Below, in pieces: positions 32,232 to 39,360 of a stretch of DNA of 39,360 nt. The notes under the pieces are model-generated. The model did not search any database. It was not told where the DNA came from and worked only from the letters and a program-made list of their open reading frames with translations. Location of the stretch: the NCBI GenBank assembly GCA_023412005.1, contig JAEYOE010000029.1:1-39360 (forward strand), given 5' to 3'. Source of the DNA: Bacillota bacterium. Its GTDB lineage: Bacteria > Bacillota > Clostridia > Christensenellales > SZUA-584. The position numbers and the translations under genes were made by a program. Position 1 is the stretch's first letter; each line of letters starts with the position of its first letter.

Positions 32232-33172
32232 GCCGCGTACAAAGCTTAATTGAAGCGGCACAAAACAAAAAAATACTTGGGGCTTATCTTCTCGTGTGCA
32301 GCCGCCCGGATGTGGCGGCACGCTATACAAATCTTTTTTTAATGAATTTGTTCTGCGAGAACGACGGCTGCGGTACGTGCATCAACTGCCGCAAGGTGAT
32401 GGAAGGCCACGTGGATATACTGCGTCTTACCGCGCCCAAGGTGGCCGACTTGCGCGACGCGCTCAGCTTTGTGGCCGAAAAGCCGTATGAGGGTGTTTAC
32501 AAAGCTGTCGTCATTTCATCTGCCGACGACATGACACCCGCTGCCGCCAACAGTCTGCTCAAAACGCTGGAGGAACCGCCTGCAGGCGTGGTATTCTTGC
32601 TGGAGGTGCGTTCTGCATCCGGCGTGCTGCCCACCATCGCTTCACGCTGCGCCGCCGTCACCATAACGCCCGAGCCGAATGCACGAGCTGCCATCGCACG
32701 GGCGCTAAATGTCACCGATTCGCAAGCCGCCATACTCGCCGACCTTTCGGGCGGATACCTTGACGAGGCGCGCCGCATAAAAGACGATACGGCATTTATG
32801 AACCGCCGGGACGATGTGCTCTCGCTGATGCATAAGCTGCTTTATACCAAAGGCATGGCCATCAGCACCTTTGCAGATTATCTGGAAAGCTCAAAAGAAA
32901 CGTTGACCGCACAGCTATGTGTGATGCAGACATATCTGCGTGATATATTGGTCTGCATGAAAACACGCAGCGACGCGCTGATTGTGAACCGAGACCGGCT
33001 CAGCGAGATATGTCAGGCAGCGGACGACTTTACAAGCGCTGCAATTAGTAATATGATTAAGGTTATACTTGACACAGAAAGACAATTCTTTGTGGCCGTC
33101 AATTTCCGGCTGGCTATTGAAAGAATGCTTTTTTGCATATTGGAGGAAAAGAACAGATGGAAAAAGTCATAG
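32228..33172 (+). CDS. holB: DNA polymerase III delta' subunit
   Basis: Delta' is the stator of the clamp loader. The 314-residue protein has the AAA+ clamp-loader fold with a four-cysteine zinc module (Cys43, Cys48, Cys51, Cys54), the helix SADDMTPAAANSLLKTLEEP and the SRC motif in PTIASRCAAV. It has no P-loop (LLVCSRPDVAA in its place), as expected for delta' but not for DnaX. It overlaps tmk by 4 bp. The ricT start lies within its last 16 bp. Confidence 0.92.
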   Translation: MSRVQSLIEAAQNKKILGAYLLVCSRPDVAARYTNLFLMNLFCENDGCGTCINCRKVMEGHVDILRLTAPKVADLRDALSFVAEKPYEGVYKAVVISSADDMTPAAANSLLKTLEEPPAGVVFLLEVRSASGVLPTIASRCAAVTITPEPNARAAIARALNVTDSQAAILADLSGGYLDEARRIKDDTAFMNRRDDVLSLMHKLLYTKGMAISTFADYLESSKETLTAQLCVMQTYLRDILVCMKTRSDALIVNRDRLSEICQAADDFTSAAISNMIKVILDTERQFFVAVNFRLAIERMLFCILEEKNRWKKS

Positions 33173-34041
33173 GCGTTCGGTTTAAACGGGTTGGGAAGGT
33201 TTATTATTTCCTGCCGGGCGATATACAGTTCAAACTCGGTGAGCATGCCATTGTGGAAACCGCACGCGGCACGGAATACGGCGAGGTGGTTATCGTCGAT
33301 AAAGAAGTGGGCGAGAAGGATATTGTTGCGCCCTTAAAGCAAGTGCTGCGCAAAGCGGGTGCCAAGGATGAAAGCAAGCTGGAGGAAAACAAGCAGAAGG
33401 AAAAAGAAGCGCTTGAAACCTGCCAGAAAAAAGTAGATAAACATAACCTTGATATGAAGCTCGTTGATGTGGAATACACATTCGACAACTCGAAAATCAT
33501 ATTTTATTTCACTGCGGAAGGCCGTGTGGATTTCAGAGAACTCGTGAAGGATCTCGCGGGCGTTTTTAAAACGCGCATTGAATTAAGACAGATCGGTGTG
33601 CGAGACGAAGCCAAGATGCTCGGCGGTCTCGGCCCGTGCGGGCGCCCCTGCTGCTGTTCAAGCTTCCTCGGAGACTTTTCGCCCGTGTCTATCAAAATGG
33701 CCAAGGAGCAGAATCTCTCGCTCTCACCCACCAAAATCAGCGGCCTTTGCGGCCGGCTCATGTGCTGCCTCAATTACGAGCAGGAGCACTACTGCCAGAC
33801 GCGCAAGCGCATGCCCAAGCTTGGCAGCACAGTCATGTCGCCGGACGGTGAAGGCGTGGTGGTGGAAAACAACGCGGTAACTGAAACGGTACGCATCCGC
33901 ATAACGATGCCCGACGAGAGCATCGACATGAAAACGTTCAAGCTGGAGGATATCCGCTTTAAAGGAAAGCCCGCCACTATGGCAGAGCAGGATAACGACG
34001 TAGCGCTGGACGAGGAGATTAAATCACTGCTGGATGATTAG
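33157..34041 (+). CDS. ricT: RicT (YaaT), PSP1-domain regulator of RNA processing
   Basis: RicT (YaaT) with RicA and RicF forms the Y-complex that steers RNase Y in Bacillus and is needed for sporulation and biofilm. I chose the ATG at 33157, with GGAGG 10 nt upstream; the longer TTG frame from 33133 would run through this site. The 294-residue protein has the PSP1 domain (about 60-150) and the cysteine-rich region that holds iron-sulfur clusters: Cys161, Cys165-167, Cys198 and Cys203-204 (GPCGRPCCCSSF, GLCGRLMCCLNYE). It overlaps holB by 16 bp, which matches the Bacillus holB-yaaT order. ricA and ricF are not in the window. Confidence 0.93.
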   Translation: MEKVIGVRFKRVGKVYYFLPGDIQFKLGEHAIVETARGTEYGEVVIVDKEVGEKDIVAPLKQVLRKAGAKDESKLEENKQKEKEALETCQKKVDKHNLDMKLVDVEYTFDNSKIIFYFTAEGRVDFRELVKDLAGVFKTRIELRQIGVRDEAKMLGGLGPCGRPCCCSSFLGDFSPVSIKMAKEQNLSLSPTKISGLCGRLMCCLNYEQEHYCQTRKRMPKLGSTVMSPDGEGVVVENNAVTETVRIRITMPDESIDMKTFKLEDIRFKGKPATMAEQDNDVALDEEIKSLLDD

Positions 34042-34124
34042 CGTTAATTACACAATACATCCTTGCATTTTTTTTAAGAGGTGATTACAATAATCGTGAC
34101 TATAATCTTTGGAGGTTTATATTT

Positions 34125-34295
34125 ATGGCTTATGTGATTACCGATGCGTGTGTTTCTTGTGGTGCTTGCGAAAGCGAATGCCCGGTGGAAGCAATCTCTG
34201 AGGGTGACGGCAAGTATGTGATCGATGCCGACCTTTGCATAGACTGCGGTGCCTGCTCCGACACATGCCCCAGCGAAGCGATTGAGCAAGGCTAA
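34125..34295 (+). CDS. Ferredoxin, 2[4Fe-4S] clostridial type
   Basis: This small gene encodes 56 residues with two classical cluster motifs: Cys9, Cys12, Cys15, Cys19 and Cys38, Cys41, Cys44, Cys48 (CVSCGACESECP and CIDCGACSDTCP). It carries electrons between cytoplasmic redox enzymes in anaerobes. The two halves are internal repeats, as in all clostridial ferredoxins. GGAGGT lies 8 nt before the ATG. It stands alone behind ricT with a gap of 83 bp, and a strong terminator follows. Confidence 0.95.
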   Translation: MAYVITDACVSCGACESECPVEAISEGDGKYVIDADLCIDCGACSDTCPSEAIEQG

Positions 34296-34308
34296 AAAAC
34301 AAGCAAAG

Positions 34309-34336
34309 AAAAAGGTCTCCTTCGAGGCCTTTTTTT
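34309..34336 (+). terminator. Terminator after the ferredoxin gene
   Basis: AAAAAGGTCTC and GAGGCCTTTTT pair over 11 bp (one G-U) around a CTTC loop, followed by more T. It ends 14 bp or so after the stop. Between here and the convergent gene at 34577 I see nothing else that I can support. Confidence 0.92.
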
Positions 34337-34576
34337 GTGTTTTGAAAATGCAGACAGCCAACACCAAAAAGATGCCGTCCTCGTTAATAGATCCGGCCAG
34401 GTGTCTCGTTTCGTCTGATGGCTTATCAGCGAGAGCCTGCTTTCATTGGCAAAGACAAAAGACCAGCGGCCTCATCGGTAAACCGCATACTTCGCTTCAC
34501 CAAAGATAGTATGATGCTGATAAGTGTTGCCATTCCGCTTGTTGAGAGCCGCTGCAGAAATGGGCTGAGCCCAGGT

Positions 34577-35911
34577 TTATTTTGCCGGGAGTGCGTACAG
34601 TTCCTCAACACTCATGCCGAACAGGTCTTTTACCGTCTGGTTAAGCAGATCAAGCGCTTTTGGGTATACATCGTCGTTCTGTAAGTCAAACGCCTTACCA
34701 AACTGCTTTTTAACCGTATCGGGATCGGGCCATTCATTGCCGTATTGCCCTGCAGCGATATCGTATTCATACGCTGCCGACGAACCGTCTTTGTCAGCCT
34801 GTATCCGGTATTTTTGTTCATCTGCCATATACCAAATGGCCACAAGATACTTATTTGTGTTCAGCAAGAACTCAATATTCCAATCAACGCCCCCTGTTCC
34901 CCATTCGGGCTTATGGACGGCTATAGAAATTCCATTCTGTTTATCTTCATAAATACACAGAGCATCCTTATCGGCATAATAAAATCCAAGTGTCACCAGA
35001 GAAACCTCAGATGCCGTATAGTCCCGCCCTGATGTTTTGAAGTCTTTGAGTCTTTCACTGACATAGATTTTACCAGCATTACAGTCGAAGCTGTACACAA
35101 TATCGATCATCCCATACGATATTCCCATTCTTGCACTTTGTTCGTCATACCAATCTGGTTTTAAGCTTTTCGCCATCTGCTGCTGAACTGACGCGGCGTC
35201 CTTCACATCGTAGGCCACTGTTATTTCGGCGTATCCCTTAAAACGATTCAGATTCATGCCGCAAACATCAAGCGACGGCATCGTATTGAAATAATCCGCT
35301 GCCGCAGCCAATGCGCTGAGATTATAGTTGTCGCTGATAAGTTTTTTATATTCAGTTGTTTTTCCGCCGTCTATGTTTATCGAGATATCAATATGGCATC
35401 CCTCCACATAGTCATATCTGTCATCCTTGGCATCCGTTTTTCTGATTGTGAATGTTTTGCCGTCCGCACTTTGAAATTCGCAGAAGCCGCCGCCCTTAAA
35501 CTCCTCTGCCTTCGACTGACTGCTTTCTTCTATGCCTGCCAGCTGTGCCAAAAACGCTATCGCTTCATCCGTTTTATCTTCTGCTGTCATCGACAGCACA
35601 AATCTTGGTTTTCCGCCCAATTTCGGATCCCCGATATCAAAAGCCGCACTGTATATGTTAAAGTACTCGGGGAATTGCACCTCGGCAAACGGATTAAATA
35701 TGCTGCCAAAAATATCTTCCGGCACACATGGCGCCGTTGTGGGTTCGGGAGTTGGCAACACAGTCGGCTTGGGTGTCGGCTCTGCCTGTCCGCCAGCTGC
35801 TGTCTGCGAAACGGCAGCCACAGGGCTCGTTTTCGCCGGCTGTGCTGCACAGCCCGCCAGCAGCAAAAATACCATCATGAATGTGATAAAAACAGCAACG
35901 ATCCGTTTCAT
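34577..35911 (-). CDS. Predicted lipoprotein with Pro/Thr linker, unknown function
   Basis: I chose the ATG at 35909-35911 (444 residues), 5 nt after AAGGAGG; the longer frame from 35935 runs through this site. The lipobox LLAGC puts the lipid on Cys21. A linker rich in Pro and Thr (about 30-60: EPTPKPTVLPTPEPTTAP) should span the wall. The globular part (about 65-444) has no motif that I recognise. It has Asp/Lys-rich strands and looks like two similar halves (about 75-210 and 220-400), though this is weak. It is monocistronic and convergent with the ferredoxin gene. Confidence 0.8.
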   Translation of the reverse strand: MKRIVAVFITFMMVFLLLAGCAAQPAKTSPVAAVSQTAAGGQAEPTPKPTVLPTPEPTTAPCVPEDIFGSIFNPFAEVQFPEYFNIYSAAFDIGDPKLGGKPRFVLSMTAEDKTDEAIAFLAQLAGIEESSQSKAEEFKGGGFCEFQSADGKTFTIRKTDAKDDRYDYVEGCHIDISINIDGGKTTEYKKLISDNYNLSALAAAADYFNTMPSLDVCGMNLNRFKGYAEITVAYDVKDAASVQQQMAKSLKPDWYDEQSARMGISYGMIDIVYSFDCNAGKIYVSERLKDFKTSGRDYTASEVSLVTLGFYYADKDALCIYEDKQNGISIAVHKPEWGTGGVDWNIEFLLNTNKYLVAIWYMADEQKYRIQADKDGSSAAYEYDIAAGQYGNEWPDPDTVKKQFGKAFDLQNDDVYPKALDLLNQTVKDLFGMSVEELYALPAK

Positions 35912-36184
35912 TGTTTCCTCCTTGCGAAAAAGCACTTAATTAACGTTATTATACTTGATTGAATTATAAAATGCAAAAAGACCCTTTTATTCTTTTTCCA
36001 TCCATAAATACTTGATTATTGTTGCTGTCGCTTGTTTCTTTTTTTCTTTTATTCACTTTTTTGTATATACAGGGTTGAAATCCGCTCATATTTTGCTGTA
36101 TTTACGCGAAATTTCTTAGTTTCTCTGCTTCACTGGAAGTTTCTCAGGGTATATATGCTTTATATCTATGGGACGGAGGATAGA

Positions 36185-37294
36185 ATGAGGTTTGTTCCCA
36201 CCGGATGCATTCGCAACGGTATGATACTCGGAAAATCCATATACAATGCTTCCGGCGAAATGCTTCTTATCGCAGGAAAAGAAGTGATTCCGCTTTATAT
36301 TGAGCGCCTTCATATGCTTGGCATCAACGGCGTTTATATTGACGACAGCATCTCCGCAGATATTGATATTCAAAACGTAGTCAGCGACGAAGTGAGAATC
36401 AAAGCGGTGCAGGGTGTTAAGAAGATCCTCGTCCATTCCGTCAACGATAATGCAAGCGCCAAAGCCGCTGCTGTTGATCAGGCCAAACAGATCGTGGAAC
36501 AGATCATGGCGGACATTTTGAATAATCGCAATCTCATGGTCAACATGGTCGATTTGAAGGTTTTCGACGAGTATACATACTATCATTCGGTCAATGTGGC
36601 CGTTTTATCCACCGTTATCGGCGTCGCCATCGGCATGAACCCGAGAGATTTGTTTTCTCTGGGGCTTGCCTCACTGCTTCACGACCTCGGGAAGGTTTTT
36701 CTTGATAAAAATACCATCAACAAACCGGGCCAATTTTCCGAACAGGAGCTATGGGATGTGCAAAGGCACGCCGAACTTGGTTATTCATACATGCGCAGTA
36801 TGTCCGATGTTCCTGTTAAAGCGTCTTTGGGCGTTCTGCATCACCACGAGCGCTACGACGGCACCGGTTATCCCAAGGGATTGAAGGATGCGGAAATATC
36901 GCTGTTCGGGCGTATTATCGCGGTTGCGGATGTTTTCGATGCGTTGGTGAGTGACCGCCCGTACCGGAAAGCATTGCTGCCGTCTGATGCAATGGAGCAT
37001 ATCATGGGCAACAGCGGCATCCATTTTGATCCGGATATCGCACGGCTCTTTTCTATGAAAGTCGCGCCGTATCCACTCGGCACCGTCGTTCAGCTCAGCA
37101 ACGGCTGCACCGGAATTATCATTGAGAATTATGAAGGATTCGGCCTTCGTCCGTCCGTCAGAATTTTATCGGAAAGAGGCAAGCGTGTTGCCCCATACGA
37201 AATGAATCTGCTCACCGACATGAGCAGCCTGAGCGTCACAATTACCGGCATTTCACCGTTATCGGAAGAGAGCGCTAACGAAGAAGCCGGTTAA
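36185..37294 (+). CDS. HD-GYP domain cyclic-di-GMP phosphodiesterase
   Basis: HD-GYP enzymes hydrolyse cyclic di-GMP, some also cGAMP. I chose the ATG at 36185, with GGAGGA 5 nt upstream; the longer frame from 36032 has no ribosome binding site and adds a non-matching tail. The 369-residue protein has an N-terminal sensor-like region (1-120) with no membrane helix. The HD domain follows: HDLGK with His166-Asp167, HHERYDGTGYP at 220-230 and DVFDALVSDRPYR at 249-261. These match the full catalytic signature, so it should be active. A C-terminal extension (about 290-369) resembles the PilZ-poor tail of clostridial members. Confidence 0.92.
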   Translation: MRFVPTGCIRNGMILGKSIYNASGEMLLIAGKEVIPLYIERLHMLGINGVYIDDSISADIDIQNVVSDEVRIKAVQGVKKILVHSVNDNASAKAAAVDQAKQIVEQIMADILNNRNLMVNMVDLKVFDEYTYYHSVNVAVLSTVIGVAIGMNPRDLFSLGLASLLHDLGKVFLDKNTINKPGQFSEQELWDVQRHAELGYSYMRSMSDVPVKASLGVLHHHERYDGTGYPKGLKDAEISLFGRIIAVADVFDALVSDRPYRKALLPSDAMEHIMGNSGIHFDPDIARLFSMKVAPYPLGTVVQLSNGCTGIIIENYEGFGLRPSVRILSERGKRVAPYEMNLLTDMSSLSVTITGISPLSEESANEEAG

Positions 37295-37332
37295 CGCTAA
37301 CGTCCCCAAAGGTATCCAAATGTTTAGTCTGA

Positions 37333-38226
37333 TTATTCACAATGCTTGCAGTCAATCACGTATTTTCCGTCCAGCCGGTATACCGACTTGCCGCAATGCG
37401 CGTTTAGCAGCGTGAAATCTAGGCTTTTGGGCTTGGGGCATATAACGATGTCGCGCATATCAAACAGCGCACCTTCATCGGCGTAGCCGATGGTCTCACA
37501 CACCTCAAAACAATCACACGCGCCAACCTGAACCTCGTCGCCGCAGGCTTGCGCGCTTTTCAGCGGCACACATGCCACCACCCTCACTGCGCCGAGCACC
37601 TGCGCTTTCATCGGTTTTTCACATTTCTCAAGATCGTCGTTTTGCTCATGCGTTATGTATACCATTCGCTTGGTGATGGATATGTTGGCTTTGCAAACAT
37701 TCACCGGTTTATACCCGTCGGGCACCACGATATATAAGCAATAGCTTTTCTCCACCGGTGTCGCCCATATCTTGCTCTGTGGCTCGGTTATTATACTGAT
37801 CTTATCGTCGGATACCCTCGTACGGTCTGCGTATATAAGCGCCACACCGAACGGCTCAAATTCAAGCTCTTTATCCAGCACAATACGGTACTCCACATCC
37901 GGATCATCAAGATACCGCCCTATCCAGTCGCCTATGGCCACACCGTTAATGCCTATATCGCCATAAAGCTCAAAAGAAGTTTTGGCCGCTGCTGCAGGCC
38001 CCCACGTGCCATGCCGCCGCCTTTTTTCACATGAAACGATCTCTGTGTCTGTAAAAAGTTCCGGTGTCTGTGCGCAAAATTCGAGCACCCAGCCTTTTAA
38101 ATCCGAGAGGCTCTCTCCATTGCCCGATACGTTGACCGTTACCGTCGTCAGCCCATTTTCCACAAAAAAACCTGTCAGTTCAAAATCAAACCCATCAATC
38201 AGCAGTTTTCTGTTTTTGTGCATCAT
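37333..38226 (-). CDS. Protein of unknown function with Cys-rich C-terminal half
   Basis: I chose the ATG at 38224-38226 (297 residues), 7 nt after GGAAG; a longer frame from 38328 lacks a ribosome binding site. The N-terminal half (about 1-160) is strand-rich (LLIDGFDFELTGFFVENGLT, VTVNVSGNGESL). The C-terminal half (about 200-297) has several cysteines (KANI, KCEKP, VGACDCFEVCE, VICPKPKS, NAHCGKS, CKHCE), some in CxC or CxxC pairs near the end that could bind metal. No signal peptide or membrane helix is seen. A SPOCS/DUF3794-type reading (sporulation coat/LysM associated) was considered, but the match is not good enough. Confidence 0.7.
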   Translation of the reverse strand: MMHKNRKLLIDGFDFELTGFFVENGLTTVTVNVSGNGESLSDLKGWVLEFCAQTPELFTDTEIVSCEKRRRHGTWGPAAAAKTSFELYGDIGINGVAIGDWIGRYLDDPDVEYRIVLDKELEFEPFGVALIYADRTRVSDDKISIITEPQSKIWATPVEKSYCLYIVVPDGYKPVNVCKANISITKRMVYITHEQNDDLEKCEKPMKAQVLGAVRVVACVPLKSAQACGDEVQVGACDCFEVCETIGYADEGALFDMRDIVICPKPKSLDFTLLNAHCGKSVYRLDGKYVIDCKHCE

Positions 38227-38431
38227 ACAATAACTTCCTTTCTGTCGTCCGATAGATCTTCTGCAATAGCCTATGCAGCCGCCAAAAGAGGTGTGAATCC
38301 GCTGATACTGCATAGCAAAAGCATGCATACACCGATGACAACAGCATTCTTCACGTATCCCCAGCCTGCTGTTTTATTCAATTTGGGGATAGGCAAAAAA
38401 ATAAAGCTGTGTTATAATAGCTTTCGTTCAA

Positions 38432-38505
38432 GCGGGTGTAGCTCAATGGCAGAGCTCCAGCTTCCCAAGCTGGCTACGTGGGTTCGATTCCCATCACTCG
38501 CTCCA
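38432..38505 (+). tRNA. tRNA-Gly (anticodon CCC)
   Basis: A 74-nt cloverleaf with the CCA encoded. The acceptor stem is GCGGGTG with CACTCGC (one G-U pair). The D-arm, the anticodon stem CCAGC/GCTGG with loop TTCCCAA (anticodon CCC) and the T-arm GTGGGTTCGATTCCCAT are all in place. A TATAAT box lies at 38413-38418. A stable terminator follows. The integrase remnant begins 160 bp downstream, so this gene may once have been an attachment site. Confidence 0.95.
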
Positions 38506-38534
38506 TAGACTGATGGTAGCTGTAAAAGGCTCCG

Positions 38535-38569
38535 AAATCCCTTGAAATGGCCGTTTCAGGGGATTTTTC
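38535..38569 (+). terminator. Terminator after tRNA-Gly
   Basis: AAATCCCTTGAAA and TTTCAGGGGATTT pair along 13 bp (one G-U) around a 6-nt loop, followed by TTTCT. It lies 29 bp after the tRNA. Confidence 0.85.
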
Positions 38570-38667
38570 TTTGCGATGTATTTCCAAGTGTCTGGCTACG
38601 CTCATGGAAATTGTCTCCTTTTCACTACCATATCATTGAAATTGATGGTGAACTGATGGTTCTGACC

Positions 38668-39177
38668 TTACGCTGTTTTTCCTCTGATCACGCGCAGTCT
38701 CGGTTTTTCTTCGAACCCCTCATGCCTTTTTGCCGATTCATCTGCATCTTTTTCAGGCTTATCGTTTTGCTCTTCATCCAGCACGTTCTGAAACAGCTTC
38801 TTTATTACTGAGTCCAAAGTGATTTTCATTGCGCCGCCATCCGGATCATATCCTGAATCCATCCATTTCGCGGCGCTTTTTCGCATATCGTCGGTGATGT
38901 GCGCATAGATGTTGGCGGTCGTCGATACACTCTTATGCCCCAGCCAAGCCGAAATCTCGGCGATAGGCACACCCATACTTAACATATAGGTGGCCACGCT
39001 GTGTCTGAGGTCATGAAAGCGAATGTGCGGCAGATCATTGTCGTCCAGTAGTCTTTTAAAGTTGTTGGACAGACGTGCAGGTCTGAGTGGCGCACCGAAG
39101 TCATCCACCACAACATAATCGCTGTTCACCCATGCTTTACCCAACTCAGCTGCTTTTCTGCTATGTTGTTCCATCAC
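38668..39177 (-). pseudogene. Catalytic half of a second tyrosine integrase, 5' end missing
   Basis: Only 169 residues are open, beginning at a GTG-ATG. They correspond to the second half of the catalytic domain of a phage-type integrase. Visible are HDLRHS (His and Arg), AWLGHKSVSTT (His) and IYAHI (Tyr). The first arginine (a GLR..E motif), the core-binding domain and the arm-binding domain are missing. Homology seems to continue about 25 bp upstream (GTVPPPVMEQH reads like the usual RTLPLPP), but the frame then runs into unrelated DNA and a stop near 39290. It differs from the integrase at 5739. The gene lies downstream of tRNA-Gly and looks like a leftover of an older integration. Confidence 0.8.
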
Positions 39178-39266
39178 TGGCGGCGGGACTGTGCCGAGGA
39201 AATTGGCAGGCGGGAATGGTGCCGCGCTTGACCAAGCCCTTGTTAGAGTAGTTACAATGGTAAAGA

Positions 39267-39293
39267 AAAAAGGCCTTATTTCAAGCCTTTTTC
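39267..39293. terminator. Terminator-like hairpin upstream of the integrase remnant
   Basis: AAAAAGGC and GCCTTTTT pair around a 10-nt loop and have T-tracts on both strands. It lies right where the missing part of the integrase should be, so it belongs to DNA that replaced it. Confidence 0.7.
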
Positions 39294-39360
39294 AACTGGG
39301 TTAAATCAATCCCGTATTGAGCACTTTGTCAATACTAGCGTGGACGATAGTACATCTTCC

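Noticed and set aside
37333..38226. SPOCS/DUF3794-type sporulation domain
   Set aside because: The general strand pattern is similar, but the characteristic motifs are not visible; left as unknown.

Overview
The window looks like a chromosome segment of a spore-forming, Gram-positive Clostridia-type bacterium of moderate GC content. The signs are a BofA-family sporulation protein, a RicT/YaaT (PSP1) protein, an LPXTG sortase substrate, lipobox lipoproteins, strong AGGAGG-type ribosome binding sites with several GTG/TTG starts, and the Firmicutes-style order decarboxylase - tmk - holB - ricT. The species cannot be named from the sequence alone.

Left end (1 to about 7069): accessory DNA that I read as part of an integrated island. 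It carries a DUF6076-like zinc-knuckle protein, a MerR/GyrI-type regulator with a textbook 19-bp-spaced MerR promoter pointing at a large glycine-rich LPXTG surface protein, a HicBA toxin-antitoxin pair, a small TnpV-like ORF and a complete tyrosine integrase. Four perfect TGTCTACT repeats lie between the integrase and the 3' end of the tmRNA gene (ssrA), which is the likely attachment site. The far end of the island is outside the window.

Core block (7070-14308): ssrA, smpB, rnr and secG on the minus strand (trans-translation, RNA decay, protein export); a decayed unknown gene; a CNNM/CorC-type membrane protein; a bofA-like gene; and class II fructose-bisphosphate aldolase.

Transport and housekeeping block (14454-29448): a TetR - FtsX permease - ATPase operon with a matching operator; a lipoprotein; a DUF3842 protein; mnmA and a Nudix hydrolase; a block of hairpin repeats with a 50-codon ORF; a tightly packed five-gene operon (ABC ATPase, single-pass membrane protein, two ABC-2 permeases, CorA); and two convergent unknown membrane proteins.

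Replication and signalling block (29534-38226): a translationally coupled run of Orn/Lys/Arg decarboxylase family protein, HAD phosphatase, thymidylate kinase, DNA polymerase III delta' and RicT, followed by an 8Fe-8S ferredoxin, a large lipoprotein, an HD-GYP protein and an unknown Cys-containing protein.

Right end (38432-39360): tRNA-Gly(CCC) followed by the catalytic half of a second, unrelated tyrosine integrase that has lost its N-terminal half. This suggests the window is bounded on both sides by RNA-gene integration sites. I found no CRISPR array, rRNA or complete IS element. The most unusual items are the MerR promoter facing the repeat surface protein, the recent-looking internal duplication in that gene, and the ABC-2 operon with its unassigned 453-residue membrane-anchored subunit.
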